NCBI RefSeq assembly: GCF_014705615.1
Contig: NZ_JACXJA010000037.1
Location: 1 to 64,000 of the forward strand
DNA from: Paenibacillus oceani
GTDB taxonomy: Bacteria > Bacillota > Bacilli > Paenibacillales > NBRC-103111
DNA length: 64,000 nt
Direction of reading: 5' to 3'
Positions 26,160 to 35,076 of the stretch are shown piece by piece. Position numbers and translations under genes: made by a program. A model generated the notes under the pieces. That model was not told where the DNA came from, did no database searches, and saw nothing but the letters and a program-made list of their open reading frames with translations. The stretch's first letter is position 1. Each line of letters starts with the position of its first letter.

Positions 26160-29100
26160 ATGATCGATAGCATGAAACTGAGAAAGGCAACATACGCGCA
26201 CGAACGAAAAGCCACGGTTCATACGACAGATTCCTCCGTCCCTTCCTCCCCTGTGCAGCAGTGGCGCGAGCGGACGGGACTGACGTCGGACGCGATCTTC
26301 TCCACGCGCCTGAAGGAAGACGGTTTAAGCGAAGCAGAATTTGCCGCCATTCTAGAGCAAGGCGACCAGTTCGAGGACGAGGGCGCTCCTGAATGGCAGC
26401 GGACGTTAAGCGGTATTTTGAGCCAAACGAGCATGAACCCGGCCGAGATCGACAGCTTGTCACCCGGTCCGTTCACGCCGTTCATCTCGCCTTTTCTTTA
26501 CTGGTTGCGCCGGCGTCTGCTGGTGCGTTTTCGGGGATGGGAATGCGAATACGGGTATATGCCCGTCGACCGGGAACCGTTTCTGCGGGACGTCGTCGCA
26601 TCGCTTGGCCGGCGTCTGATGCGTTTGGCCGACCGGGTGCTGATCGCCGAGCTTCATGTGGCTAAGCAGGCCGGCGCATTGACCGGCGATACGGGGGAAC
26701 AGCGATTCCGTTCCTTTGTTGCGGGCCGGCTGACAACGATGCCGGATATCGCTGGTATGCTTCATCGTTATCCGGTTCTGGCACGATTGATGACCGAGCA
26801 GACGATGAATCACGAGAAGAACTGCGAAGAAATGACGGAGCGGTTTCTTCGCGACCGCGAAGAGCTGGAGCGCGTATTGGGGCAGGATTTTTCTCAACTC
26901 GTCGGCTGCAGCCGTTCCGGAGACGCTCATCGGGGGGGCAGAAGCGTGCACGTTCTCCGCTTTGCCTCCGGCGAAAGGCTGATGTACAAGGCTCGATCCC
27001 TGGCGGTCGACTCGGCGTTTCAGCGGCTGTTGGAGTGGGCGAACCGCTACGGGGCGGAGCCTCCTCTGCCGGTGTTGAAGATCGTCGACAGGCAATCCTA
27101 CGGTTGGACGGAATACGTCCGTCACGAGCCGTGCGTCTCTCCGGAGCAAATCAACCGGTTCTACAGGCGGCACGGCCAATATTTGGCGTTGCTGCATATC
27201 GTTCATGCCGTCGATTTCCATTATGAAAACGTGATCGCCCAAGGCGAATATCCGTATCTGGTTGATCTGGAAACGATCTTCCATCGTTACAGCATGGAGG
27301 CGGAGGAACCGAACGAACACCCGACCGCCGCCCGCAAAGCAAGCGAACTGCTCAGACAGTCCGTGCTCCGCTCCGGCTTGCTCCCGTCCTATCGGCTCCG
27401 CTCCGGTTCCCTCGAGGGGATGGAGGTGAGCGGAATCGGCGCTTACGCCGGACAGACCTACGTGCGGCCGCTAACGAAGTACAAGGATATCGGAACCGAC
27501 GAGATGCGTCTGGTCCGGGAGACGGCCCAATCGTTCAGCCCCGGCGGCAACCGCCCGTATTACGGCCGGGAGGAGGTCGGAGCCGAAGCTTACGCGGACG
27601 ATGTCGCCGGCGGATTCAACCGGATGTACCGCATCTTGCTGGCGCAGCGGGAGCCTCTTGCCGCCGAGGACGGACCGATTCATGGATTCGCGAAGTGTCC
27701 GGTCCGGGTGCTCGTGCGCAATACGGATGTCTATGGCCAAATGCTGGAAGCTTCGCTGAACCCGGCATGCCTGGGAAATGGGCTTGCCCGCGTCCAGCTG
27801 TTCGATTTCATGTGGCGGATCGCGGAGGGCGCTCCGGCTCTCCTTCGGGTCATTCATTCCGAATGCGCCGATTTGCTGGACCACGACATTCCGTATTTCT
27901 CCTCGTTCGTAAGCTCCACGGATGTATGGGACAGCCGGGGTAAACGGATCGGCGGCTATTTCCCGCAGGACAGCTTGTCGATGTCGCTCGGACGGATCGG
28001 GCGGTTATCTGAAGACGACCGCGCGATGCAGGAGAGCGTCATTCGCGCTTCGATGCTGACACTGAAGCGATGCTGGGAACGTCCCTCCTTTGCCGCAGAA
28101 GCAGCGGATTCGGCGGCAAAGGAAACGCCACATGCGCCAAAGGCATTCGAAGCGGCGGCGGTGGCGATCGCGGAACGGCTCGCCTCTTCGGCTGTCCGGG
28201 GAGACGACGAACGGACCGTCACCTGGATCGGAACCGCGAAGGATACCGGGGGATTGCTGAGCTATGCGCCGATGGACGCGGGCCTATATAATGGAACGCT
28301 TGGTTTGGCGCTGTTCTTCGCTTATGCGGCCAAGGAAACGGGCGTTCGGCAATATCAGGAACTGGCGAGCGGCGCGGCGGAGACGAGCCGGGATTTTTTG
28401 CGTCTTCCAGGCGCCGTTCAGAAAGGCTCCGTGTTTTACGGCCTTGCTTCCTATCTGTATGCATCCAGTCATTTGTCCAGGCTGCTGGGGGACGATTCGC
28501 TGCTGGAGGATGCTATCGGAGCGCTGGACCGGTTCGACCGGATCGTCGCTCAGGACCGGAAGCTGGATCTCATGGCGGGCAGCGCCGGCATCTCCATCGG
28601 CGCCTTGCGATTGTACGAAGCGACCGGCGAGCGCCAAGCGCTCGGTCTCGCCGTGCGATGCGGCGAACATCTGTTAAGCCGCAAGGTCGTCTCGCCAGGC
28701 GGTGCAGGCTGGCCGAGCGAGCTGACCGAAGGCCGCATGCTGGCCGGATTTTCGCACGGCGCCTCCGGCTACGCCTACGCCTTCTCCGAGCTGTTCCGCG
28801 TTACCGGCGACGAACGCTTCCTGCAGACGGGACGGGAAGCGATCCGCTACGAGCGAAGCTTGTTTGTGCCAGAGGAAGGCAACTGGCTCGACCTTCGCTC
28901 CGACGCGCAGACCGGCCGCAATCCCGTCTACTGGTGCCATGGCGCGCCGGGCATCGTCTTGAGCCGCATCCTGACCGGCCGCGTATGCGGCGACGACCGG
29001 TTCGAAGAAGAAATCGGCGTCGGCTTGCGGACGACGCTTGCGCGTTGGCGCGGTTCCTCCAGCGTGTTGTGCCATGGGGACATGGGCAATCTCGATGTAC

Positions 29101-29372
29101 TGCTTACTGCTGCTCTGGAGCGGAAGGACGATGGGCTTCGCCAAGCCGTGTATGAGCGGGCTTCGCTGGCGCTGGGCGATGCGGAGAAAAACGACTGGCT
29201 CTGCGACGTCCCTCCTGGTGCGTTCTCTCCCGGATTGATGACAGGCCTGGCCGGGATCGGCAATACGCTGCTCCGGCTCTCCAACCCGGCGCTGCCTTCC
29301 CTGACGGCGCTTCAGCCGCCTCCGGCCGTCATGGCGAAGCAGGCTGCCGGGATCGGGAGCGGTGCGTCATGA
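26160..29372 (+). CDS. lanM: type 2 lanthipeptide synthetase LanM
   Basis: 1070 residues, the usual LanM size. The N-terminal dehydratase domain (DUF4135, about 150-620) includes the kinase-like motif DFHYENVIAQGEYPYLVDLETIF that phosphorylates Ser/Thr before elimination. The C-terminal LanC-like cyclase (about 690-1050) has SHGASGYAY, the zinc ligand in YWCHGAPGI (Cys about 926) and LCHGDMGN (Cys about 971, His about 972). It dehydrates Ser29 and Thr40 of LanA and joins them to Cys. Start ATG 26160 with AAGGAG nine bases before. The stop overlaps the lanT start (ATGA). Cytoplasmic, possibly membrane-associated with LanT. Confidence 0.96.
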   Translation: MIDSMKLRKATYAHERKATVHTTDSSVPSSPVQQWRERTGLTSDAIFSTRLKEDGLSEAEFAAILEQGDQFEDEGAPEWQRTLSGILSQTSMNPAEIDSLSPGPFTPFISPFLYWLRRRLLVRFRGWECEYGYMPVDREPFLRDVVASLGRRLMRLADRVLIAELHVAKQAGALTGDTGEQRFRSFVAGRLTTMPDIAGMLHRYPVLARLMTEQTMNHEKNCEEMTERFLRDREELERVLGQDFSQLVGCSRSGDAHRGGRSVHVLRFASGERLMYKARSLAVDSAFQRLLEWANRYGAEPPLPVLKIVDRQSYGWTEYVRHEPCVSPEQINRFYRRHGQYLALLHIVHAVDFHYENVIAQGEYPYLVDLETIFHRYSMEAEEPNEHPTAARKASELLRQSVLRSGLLPSYRLRSGSLEGMEVSGIGAYAGQTYVRPLTKYKDIGTDEMRLVRETAQSFSPGGNRPYYGREEVGAEAYADDVAGGFNRMYRILLAQREPLAAEDGPIHGFAKCPVRVLVRNTDVYGQMLEASLNPACLGNGLARVQLFDFMWRIAEGAPALLRVIHSECADLLDHDIPYFSSFVSSTDVWDSRGKRIGGYFPQDSLSMSLGRIGRLSEDDRAMQESVIRASMLTLKRCWERPSFAAEAADSAAKETPHAPKAFEAAAVAIAERLASSAVRGDDERTVTWIGTAKDTGGLLSYAPMDAGLYNGTLGLALFFAYAAKETGVRQYQELASGAAETSRDFLRLPGAVQKGSVFYGLASYLYASSHLSRLLGDDSLLEDAIGALDRFDRIVAQDRKLDLMAGSAGISIGALRLYEATGERQALGLAVRCGEHLLSRKVVSPGGAGWPSELTEGRMLAGFSHGASGYAYAFSELFRVTGDERFLQTGREAIRYERSLFVPEEGNWLDLRSDAQTGRNPVYWCHGAPGIVLSRILTGRVCGDDRFEEEIGVGLRTTLARWRGSSSVLCHGDMGNLDVLLTAALERKDDGLRQAVYERASLALGDAEKNDWLCDVPPGAFSPGLMTGLAGIGNTLLRLSNPALPSLTALQPPPAVMAKQAAGIGSGAS

Positions 29373-31513
29373 AGCTGCGAAGCCCAAGATGCATCCCGTT
29401 CATCGAGCAAATGGAACAGTCGGAATGCGGCGTCTGCTGCCTGGCGATGCTGCTCGGCTACTATGGCTGCCATGTGCCGCTGCACGAGCTGCGGGAGCGG
29501 GGAGGCGCCGGCCGGGACGGAACCAGCCTGCTTCTCCTGCGCGACATGGCTAGAGGATACGCGATGGAAGCGGCCGGCCGGCGGATCGGCATCGACGGGA
29601 TCAGCAAGACGGATGTCCCGTGTATTCTTCATTGGGAGCATAATCATTTCGTTATACTGAAGCGGCTCGGGAAGCGCCGGGCGACGATCATAGATCCGGG
29701 CGTCGGCCGGATGAACATCCCGATCGGACAGTTTGCGGAGCGGTACAGCGGCGTCCTGATGACGATGAAGCCGGCAGCGGGCTTCGTCCCCCGCAAAAGA
29801 CAGCCGATCTGGACCTCCTATTTCAAGCTGCTGGGGCGCCATTCCGGCCTCGTTTCACAGGTCGTCGTTATGTCGCTGTGGATTCAAATGCTGGCTCTGG
29901 CCGCTCCGATCTCGATCCGTGTCCTGATCGACGAGGTGATCCTGCCCAAGGAGACCGGATTCCTGCCCGCGATCGGCATCGGCTTCGCCGCTCTGGCATT
30001 CGTGCAGACGCTGTTTCTGCTGCTTCGGAGCCAAACGCTCGTCCTGCTGCAAAACCGGCTGGACTGGAGCCTGATGAGCGCATTCCTCGGCCGCCTGCTC
30101 CGTCTGCCGTATTCGTTTTTCCTGCTGCGGTCGAACGGCGATCTGATCGTCAGAGCCAACAGCAACCTGATGATCAGGGACATTTTGTCTAACCGGACGG
30201 TAACCGCCTTGCTCGACGGCGGCATGGTCGTTTTCTTCCTGCTGTTCATGCTGGAGAGGTCTCCCGCGCTAACGGGCTGGGTCGTGGTGGCGGGCGCGCT
30301 GCAGGCCGGCATATCGCTTCTGGCTCGGGTGCCGATCCGGCAGCTGTCGCAGGAGCAGATTCTGAAGCAGACGGCGGCGACTAATTCGTTTGTGGAGACG
30401 CTGCGCGGCATAACGGACGTCAAAGCCGGAGGCATGGAGTCGCTCGCCTACGAGCGCTGGGAGCGGTTGTATAAGCAGCAGCTCGACACACAGCGCAGAA
30501 GAGGGGTGTTGGAGGCAGGGGTGGACAGCGTGGTCGGCGGACTTAAGTTCGCGGCGCCGCTGCTGCTGCTCTGGCTGGGCACGAATGAGGTGCTGACCTA
30601 TCGGATGACGCTCGGCGAGCTGTTCGCCTTTTTTACGCTTGCCGCCGCCTTTTTGACACCGCTGTCGACGCTTGTGACGACGCTGAACCATATGATAATG
30701 CTGGGGGTTTATTTGAACCGGGTGCTCGACATTCACCGGTCCAGGGAGGAGCAGGAGGACGGCGCGGCTGCGGCGCCGCCGCATCTGACGGGCAAGGTCG
30801 AGCTGCGGGGCGTAAGCTTCCGCTACTATCCCGGCGGTCCCGAGGTAATCCGCGATGTATCCGTCACGATCGAGCCCGGCCGGAAGGTGGCGATCGTAGG
30901 CGCATCGGGCAGCGGCAAAAGCACGCTGGCCGGCCTGCTGCTCGGTCTGTATGCACCTGCCTCCGGCGAGGTGCGGTTCGACGGCATCGACCTCGAACGC
31001 CTCGACAAACGGTCGCTGCGAAGCCGGCTCGGCGTTGTTACGCAAAGTTCGTTTATTTTCAATCGGACGATCGCTGAAAATATCGCCATTCACGATCCCG
31101 GCCTGCCCATGGAGTCCATCGTGCAGGCGGCGGTAATGGCGGGCATTCATGAAGACATCATGAAAATGCCGCAGCAATACCGGACGCTGGTGTCCGAAGG
31201 CGGAACGAACCTGTCCGGCGGGCAGCGGCAGCGGATCGCCCTGGCCCGGGCGCTCGTCCGCAATCCGGCTATCGTGCTGCTGGACGAAGCGACGAGCGCC
31301 TTGGACATGCGGACGGAGGCCGCCGTCGAGCGCAATTTGTCCCGGCTATCCTGCACGCGAATCGTCATTGCCCATCGCCATAGCACGGTCGCAGACGCGG
31401 ACTTGATCCTCGTGCTGCAGGGCGGTAGGGTCGCGGAGGCGGGGAAGCACGACGAGCTGTTGGCTGCAGAGGGGCTTTATGCGGCGCTGTATCGGCAATT
31501 ACAGCCTTGTTGA
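29369..31513 (+). CDS. lanT: LanT: C39 peptidase-containing ABC exporter
   Basis: 714 residues. The N-terminal C39 peptidase has the catalytic Cys20 (EQSECGVCCLAMLLGYYGC), His in HNHFVIL and Asp in IIDPGVG, and cuts after the GG of the leader. Next is a six-helix membrane domain (about 150-430), then the ATPase: Walker A GASGSGKST, signature LSGGQRQR, Walker B IVLLDEATSALD, and the IVIAHRHST switch. It removes the leader and exports the mature peptide. Overlaps lanM by four bases. Confidence 0.96.
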   Translation: MKLRSPRCIPFIEQMEQSECGVCCLAMLLGYYGCHVPLHELRERGGAGRDGTSLLLLRDMARGYAMEAAGRRIGIDGISKTDVPCILHWEHNHFVILKRLGKRRATIIDPGVGRMNIPIGQFAERYSGVLMTMKPAAGFVPRKRQPIWTSYFKLLGRHSGLVSQVVVMSLWIQMLALAAPISIRVLIDEVILPKETGFLPAIGIGFAALAFVQTLFLLLRSQTLVLLQNRLDWSLMSAFLGRLLRLPYSFFLLRSNGDLIVRANSNLMIRDILSNRTVTALLDGGMVVFFLLFMLERSPALTGWVVVAGALQAGISLLARVPIRQLSQEQILKQTAATNSFVETLRGITDVKAGGMESLAYERWERLYKQQLDTQRRRGVLEAGVDSVVGGLKFAAPLLLLWLGTNEVLTYRMTLGELFAFFTLAAAFLTPLSTLVTTLNHMIMLGVYLNRVLDIHRSREEQEDGAAAAPPHLTGKVELRGVSFRYYPGGPEVIRDVSVTIEPGRKVAIVGASGSGKSTLAGLLLGLYAPASGEVRFDGIDLERLDKRSLRSRLGVVTQSSFIFNRTIAENIAIHDPGLPMESIVQAAVMAGIHEDIMKMPQQYRTLVSEGGTNLSGGQRQRIALARALVRNPAIVLLDEATSALDMRTEAAVERNLSRLSCTRIVIAHRHSTVADADLILVLQGGRVAEAGKHDELLAAEGLYAALYRQLQPC

Positions 31514-31528
31514 AGGAGGTTGGCCCAG

Positions 31529-32050
31529 ATGCGGGTGTTGAAAATCGTGCTGCTGCTGGCGGCAGCTCTAGTACCGCTGGCCGGCGTCTATGTGTTGAAC
31601 AATGCGACGCTCGTTGCGGAATGGCTTACCGATACGGGCGGGTTTCACACCGGTGAGACGCTTCCGTCCGTCACCGGTGAAGAAGTAGACGGCGGGACGA
31701 TCGATACGGCCCGCTACCGGGGGATGAAGTTCGTCGCGATGATCGCCAAGATCGACTGCGAGTCGTGCAAAAGCTCGTATCCCGTGCTCCAGAAGTGGAG
31801 CGAGCTTTACCCGGAAACGCCTCTCGTCATGATCGGCGTAGGGGGGAAGGAGGCGTACGGCGAGGTCAAGCGCGATCTGCAATTTTCGTTTCCCCTGCTG
31901 GCCGCCGACAGGACCGCCCAGGACCGGCTGCGAATCAAGATTACGCCCGTCTTTTATGCGATGGATGAGCAGGGGACCATCATAGAGCGGATGAACGGCT
32001 ACCGGGTAAAAGATTTTCAGAAATTCATGAAACGGGTCGGAGAAGCATGA
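31529..32050 (+). CDS. membrane-anchored thioredoxin-like protein
   Basis: About 173 residues from ATG 31529; GAAGGAGG lies ten bases upstream, so the earlier TTG (31520) is too close. One N-terminal membrane anchor (LKIVLLLAAALVPLAGVYVL), then an extracytoplasmic thioredoxin-like domain with the redox motif CESC (KIDCESCKSSYP) and the cis-proline segment KITPVFYAMD. Such proteins make, break or shuffle disulfides in secreted peptides. It overlaps the VKOR-like gene by four bases, so the two are made together. In this locus the obvious client is the Cys-rich LanA core. Confidence 0.85.
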   Translation: MRVLKIVLLLAAALVPLAGVYVLNNATLVAEWLTDTGGFHTGETLPSVTGEEVDGGTIDTARYRGMKFVAMIAKIDCESCKSSYPVLQKWSELYPETPLVMIGVGGKEAYGEVKRDLQFSFPLLAADRTAQDRLRIKITPVFYAMDEQGTIIERMNGYRVKDFQKFMKRVGEA

Positions 32051-32460
32051 CCGGGCGGCATCGTTTGCATGTGCTGCGGGTCAGTCTTGCCGTGGCGGGA
32101 GCGCTGGTGTCCGTCTATATATTCGCGGCGAATCTGACCGGCGGGTTGTATTGTCCCATCGGCAGCTGCAGCGTCGTGAACGGCAGCAAGTACGCCTATA
32201 TCGGACCGTTTCCGGTGTCGTTGCTCGGCATCTCCTATTATTTGCTCCTGATCGCCTGGCTGTTGCGCAGCCGCAAGGAGGAGGCCGCAACTCCGCTGTC
32301 CTTGCGGCTCTACCTGTGGGCGGGCTTCACTTTTTCTACGTATTTGACCGTCGTCGAGCTGTTCGTCCTCCATGCGGTTTGTTTTTGGTGCGTCGTCTCG
32401 TACAGCATTGTCACTGCGATGGCTTTGCTTTCCTTCCGTATGCCGCTGAGAGCCGGTTGA
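32047..32460 (+). CDS. vitamin K epoxide reductase (VKOR)-like membrane oxidoreductase
   Basis: 137 residues with four membrane helices. The VKOR signature is present: LYCPIGSCSVVNGSKYAYIG followed by PVSLLGISYYLLL (loop cysteines, conserved Ser and Tyr), and CFWC (CxxC) in the last helix region (HAVCFWCVVSY). VKOR homologues replace DsbB in many bacteria: they reoxidise a thioredoxin-like DsbA partner and pass electrons to quinone. Here the partner is the CESC protein encoded just upstream, with a start/stop overlap. I infer a dedicated disulfide-forming pair for the lanthipeptide. Confidence 0.88.
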   Translation: MTGRHRLHVLRVSLAVAGALVSVYIFAANLTGGLYCPIGSCSVVNGSKYAYIGPFPVSLLGISYYLLLIAWLLRSRKEEAATPLSLRLYLWAGFTFSTYLTVVELFVLHAVCFWCVVSYSIVTAMALLSFRMPLRAG

Positions 32461-32558
32461 TCAGGGCGATGTCGCCCTTGCGGCTTCGCCCCGGCGGAGG
32501 ATACAGACGCATGCGCGTAGAATGAATTAAGCATCCCGATATGGCAGCGGAGGACGTT

Positions 32559-34283
32559 ATGAAGCTTATTACCAAGGTCATCTGTCTGATCGTCATTCTG
32601 ATGTCGCCGGTGATCGCCCTCTACGCTTACTCCAATGCGCAGAGCACGCGGCTTGTCGAGGAACAGCTTACGATCGCCAACCGACAGCGGCTTGCGATCT
32701 TCATGCACCAGATCGAAGCGGCGATGGAGCAGGTATCCCAATACTCGAATCTCATTTCACAGGACCCGGACTTCGCCCAATTCGCAGGCAACGTTATTCC
32801 GGCGAACGGGTACGACTACGCCATACTGTCCGACACGCTGCAGCGCAAGCTGTCGCTATTCAGCACCTCCAACGCCTGGATGAACCGGATCAACGCCTAC
32901 TTCCCCGGCTCGGGACATGCCGTATCGTCGTATTCCTTGCTTCCTTACGACGAAGCTTACTTGCTCGACCAAGCGACGACGCGATGGACGTACCGGAACA
33001 TTCGAGTCGACGGCGCTGACAAGATGGCGTTCACCCGTTTTTTTATCGTGCCTGCTTCCGCCGCCTCCGACATACGCAAGGCCGATGTAATCGTGGAGAT
33101 CGACCTGATGGCGGACAACATCGAACGGCTGCTCGACAGCTTCAAGACGAAAGGCAATAACGATCCGTTCCTGTACAGAAGCGCCGGGGAGCTTGTGCTT
33201 AACGGCAGCGCCGAAGAATCGACCATTCGCAGGCTTATCGCGCAGGAAGGAAGCGCGATCGCAGCCGATCCGGCAGAGGGATACCGCTCCGTCTCGCTAG
33301 ACGGACGGCGCTACCTGGTATACGGGCTCGTCTCTGCGAAGATCGGCTGGACTCTCGTCGATTACGTACCGCTGGAGACGATACTGGCTCCCGTTACGTA
33401 CAGCCGGAATTTGTTCTATGTAACGGCCGGCCTGCTCATTCTGACGGGCGCGGGCGCAGCCTATATGATCTACTCGCAGGTCCAGCGTCCGATCCGCCAG
33501 CTCGGCGAAGGGACCGTACGGCTGGAGCGGGGCGATCTGAGTGCCCGGTTGCCGCCCGGCAATAACCGGGATTTTGCCGGGTTGTTCCGGCAGTTCAACC
33601 GGATGGCCGAAAAGCAGCAGCATCTGATCGAGAAGGTGTACCGGGAACAGTTGCGCGCGAAGGAAGCCGTGATGAAGCAGCTGCAATCGCAGATCAATCC
33701 GCACTTTCTGTACAACAGCTTCGCCTATATCGTCAGCATGGCCCAGATGAACCGGCTGGAACCGGTCGTCTCGATGGCGTACAGCCTGTCGGACTACTAT
33801 CGCTACTCCACGCGCAACGAACGGCTGGATACGACGGTAAAGGAGGAAGTCGCTTTTGTACGGTCGTATATGGAAATTATGAACATGCAGCTGCGTAAAA
33901 TCGGCTACAAAATCGACATTCCTCCCGGGCTGGAGGCGGTCGATATTCCGCGGCTGCTGCTGCAGCCTATCGTGGAAAACGCGATTATTCACGGCCTGGA
34001 ACCGAAAAAGGGCGGCGGGTCGATTTCGATTTCCGGCCGGGCGGCGGACGGTATCGTCCGCTTCATGGTCGAGGACGACGGCGTAGGACTTGCGGACGAA
34101 ACGCTCGAACGGTTGAACGCATCGCTTAAGGAGACGGAGCCGCCCGGGGACGACTGCGGATTGTGGAACGTCCATCAGCGGCTGACGCACCGGTACGGCT
34201 CTGCCGCAGGGCTGCTCCTGACGCGGTCAGAATCCGGGGGCGTACGGGTAACGCTCAGTTGGCCCGATGTGTCGAACCCATAA
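32559..34283 (+). CDS. YesM-type sensor histidine kinase
   Basis: About 574 residues from ATG 32559, five bases after GCGGAGG (the ATG at 32541 has no site). A first membrane helix (LITKVICLIVILMSPVIALYAY), an extracytoplasmic sensor (about 30-270), a second helix (LFYVTAGLLILTGAGAAYMIY), HAMP, then the His_kinase domain with the phosphoacceptor in QSQINPHFLYNSFAYI and the ATPase motifs LLLQPIVENAIIHGLE and VEDDGVGLADETL. YesM kinases normally sense carbohydrate or, in some cases, peptides with a solute-binding partner. It is followed 14 bases later by its response regulator; the lan genes lie upstream in the same direction. Confidence 0.93.
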   Translation: MKLITKVICLIVILMSPVIALYAYSNAQSTRLVEEQLTIANRQRLAIFMHQIEAAMEQVSQYSNLISQDPDFAQFAGNVIPANGYDYAILSDTLQRKLSLFSTSNAWMNRINAYFPGSGHAVSSYSLLPYDEAYLLDQATTRWTYRNIRVDGADKMAFTRFFIVPASAASDIRKADVIVEIDLMADNIERLLDSFKTKGNNDPFLYRSAGELVLNGSAEESTIRRLIAQEGSAIAADPAEGYRSVSLDGRRYLVYGLVSAKIGWTLVDYVPLETILAPVTYSRNLFYVTAGLLILTGAGAAYMIYSQVQRPIRQLGEGTVRLERGDLSARLPPGNNRDFAGLFRQFNRMAEKQQHLIEKVYREQLRAKEAVMKQLQSQINPHFLYNSFAYIVSMAQMNRLEPVVSMAYSLSDYYRYSTRNERLDTTVKEEVAFVRSYMEIMNMQLRKIGYKIDIPPGLEAVDIPRLLLQPIVENAIIHGLEPKKGGGSISISGRAADGIVRFMVEDDGVGLADETLERLNASLKETEPPGDDCGLWNVHQRLTHRYGSAAGLLLTRSESGGVRVTLSWPDVSNP

Positions 34284-34297
34284 CCGGAGGTGAAGCC

Positions 34298-35053
34298 ATG
34301 TTATCGGCTCTTCTCGTAGACGATCACCCTCATCTGGTCGAGCATCTGTCGACGGTTATTCCGTGGGCGGAGCTCGGCGTCGCACAAGTGCACACCGGCT
34401 GCTCCGGAGACGAAGCGCTGGAGACGATCCGGAACAACCGGATCGATATTCTCGTTACGGATATCCGCATGCCCGGCATGGACGGCTTGCAGTTGATCGG
34501 TCAGGCGCGGGAGCTGCGGCCGGAGATCGGCTGCATCCTGCTGTCCGGCTACGGCGAATTCCAGTACGCGCAGAAAGCGATCGAGCTGCAGGCGTTTCGT
34601 TACTTGCTCAAGCCGGTGCGGCCGGACGAGTTCATATCCGTCATCCTGGAGCTGACCGGGGGAAGAGGCCGCACTTCGGATGCGGGCAAGGGACAGGCCG
34701 CAGAGCTGCGGCCGGCCGACAAGCACGAGGTGCAGCGCCGTCTGGTCGATTCGGTTCACGATTATGTGCGGCTGCATATCGGAGGCGATCTGACGCTGGC
34801 CGTTATCGCTGAGCACGTTTATCTTCATCCGGTCTATTTGTCGAAAGTGTACAAGGAGATCACGGGAACGAACATGAGCGAATTCATACTGGATGCGCGA
34901 ATGGCCAAGGCGAGGGAGCTGCTCAAGCAATCGGGCTTGCGCATTTACGAAATTGGCGAGGCGGTCGGATACCGGAGCACGCAGCATTTTATCGCCGAGT
35001 TCAAAAAGTATGCCGGCTTGACGCCGAAGCAGTTCCGGGAAACGGCTGATTAA
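34298..35053 (+). CDS. YesN-type response regulator, AraC output domain
   Basis: About 251 residues from ATG 34298 behind CCGGAGG. Receiver domain with the phosphoacceptor Asp in DILVTDIRMPGMDG and the switch Lys in LLKPVRP. The C-terminal AraC double helix-turn-helix (about 150-250) ends in YEIGEAVGYRSTQHFIAEFKKYAGLTPKQFRE. It is shorter than most YesN proteins because the usual middle domain is missing. It should be phosphorylated by the adjacent kinase and regulate nearby genes, possibly the solute-binding gene or lan promoter. Confidence 0.93.
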   Translation: MLSALLVDDHPHLVEHLSTVIPWAELGVAQVHTGCSGDEALETIRNNRIDILVTDIRMPGMDGLQLIGQARELRPEIGCILLSGYGEFQYAQKAIELQAFRYLLKPVRPDEFISVILELTGGRGRTSDAGKGQAAELRPADKHEVQRRLVDSVHDYVRLHIGGDLTLAVIAEHVYLHPVYLSKVYKEITGTNMSEFILDARMAKARELLKQSGLRIYEIGEAVGYRSTQHFIAEFKKYAGLTPKQFRETAD

Positions 35054-35076
35054 CATCCCGACAAGAAAGGAATCCG

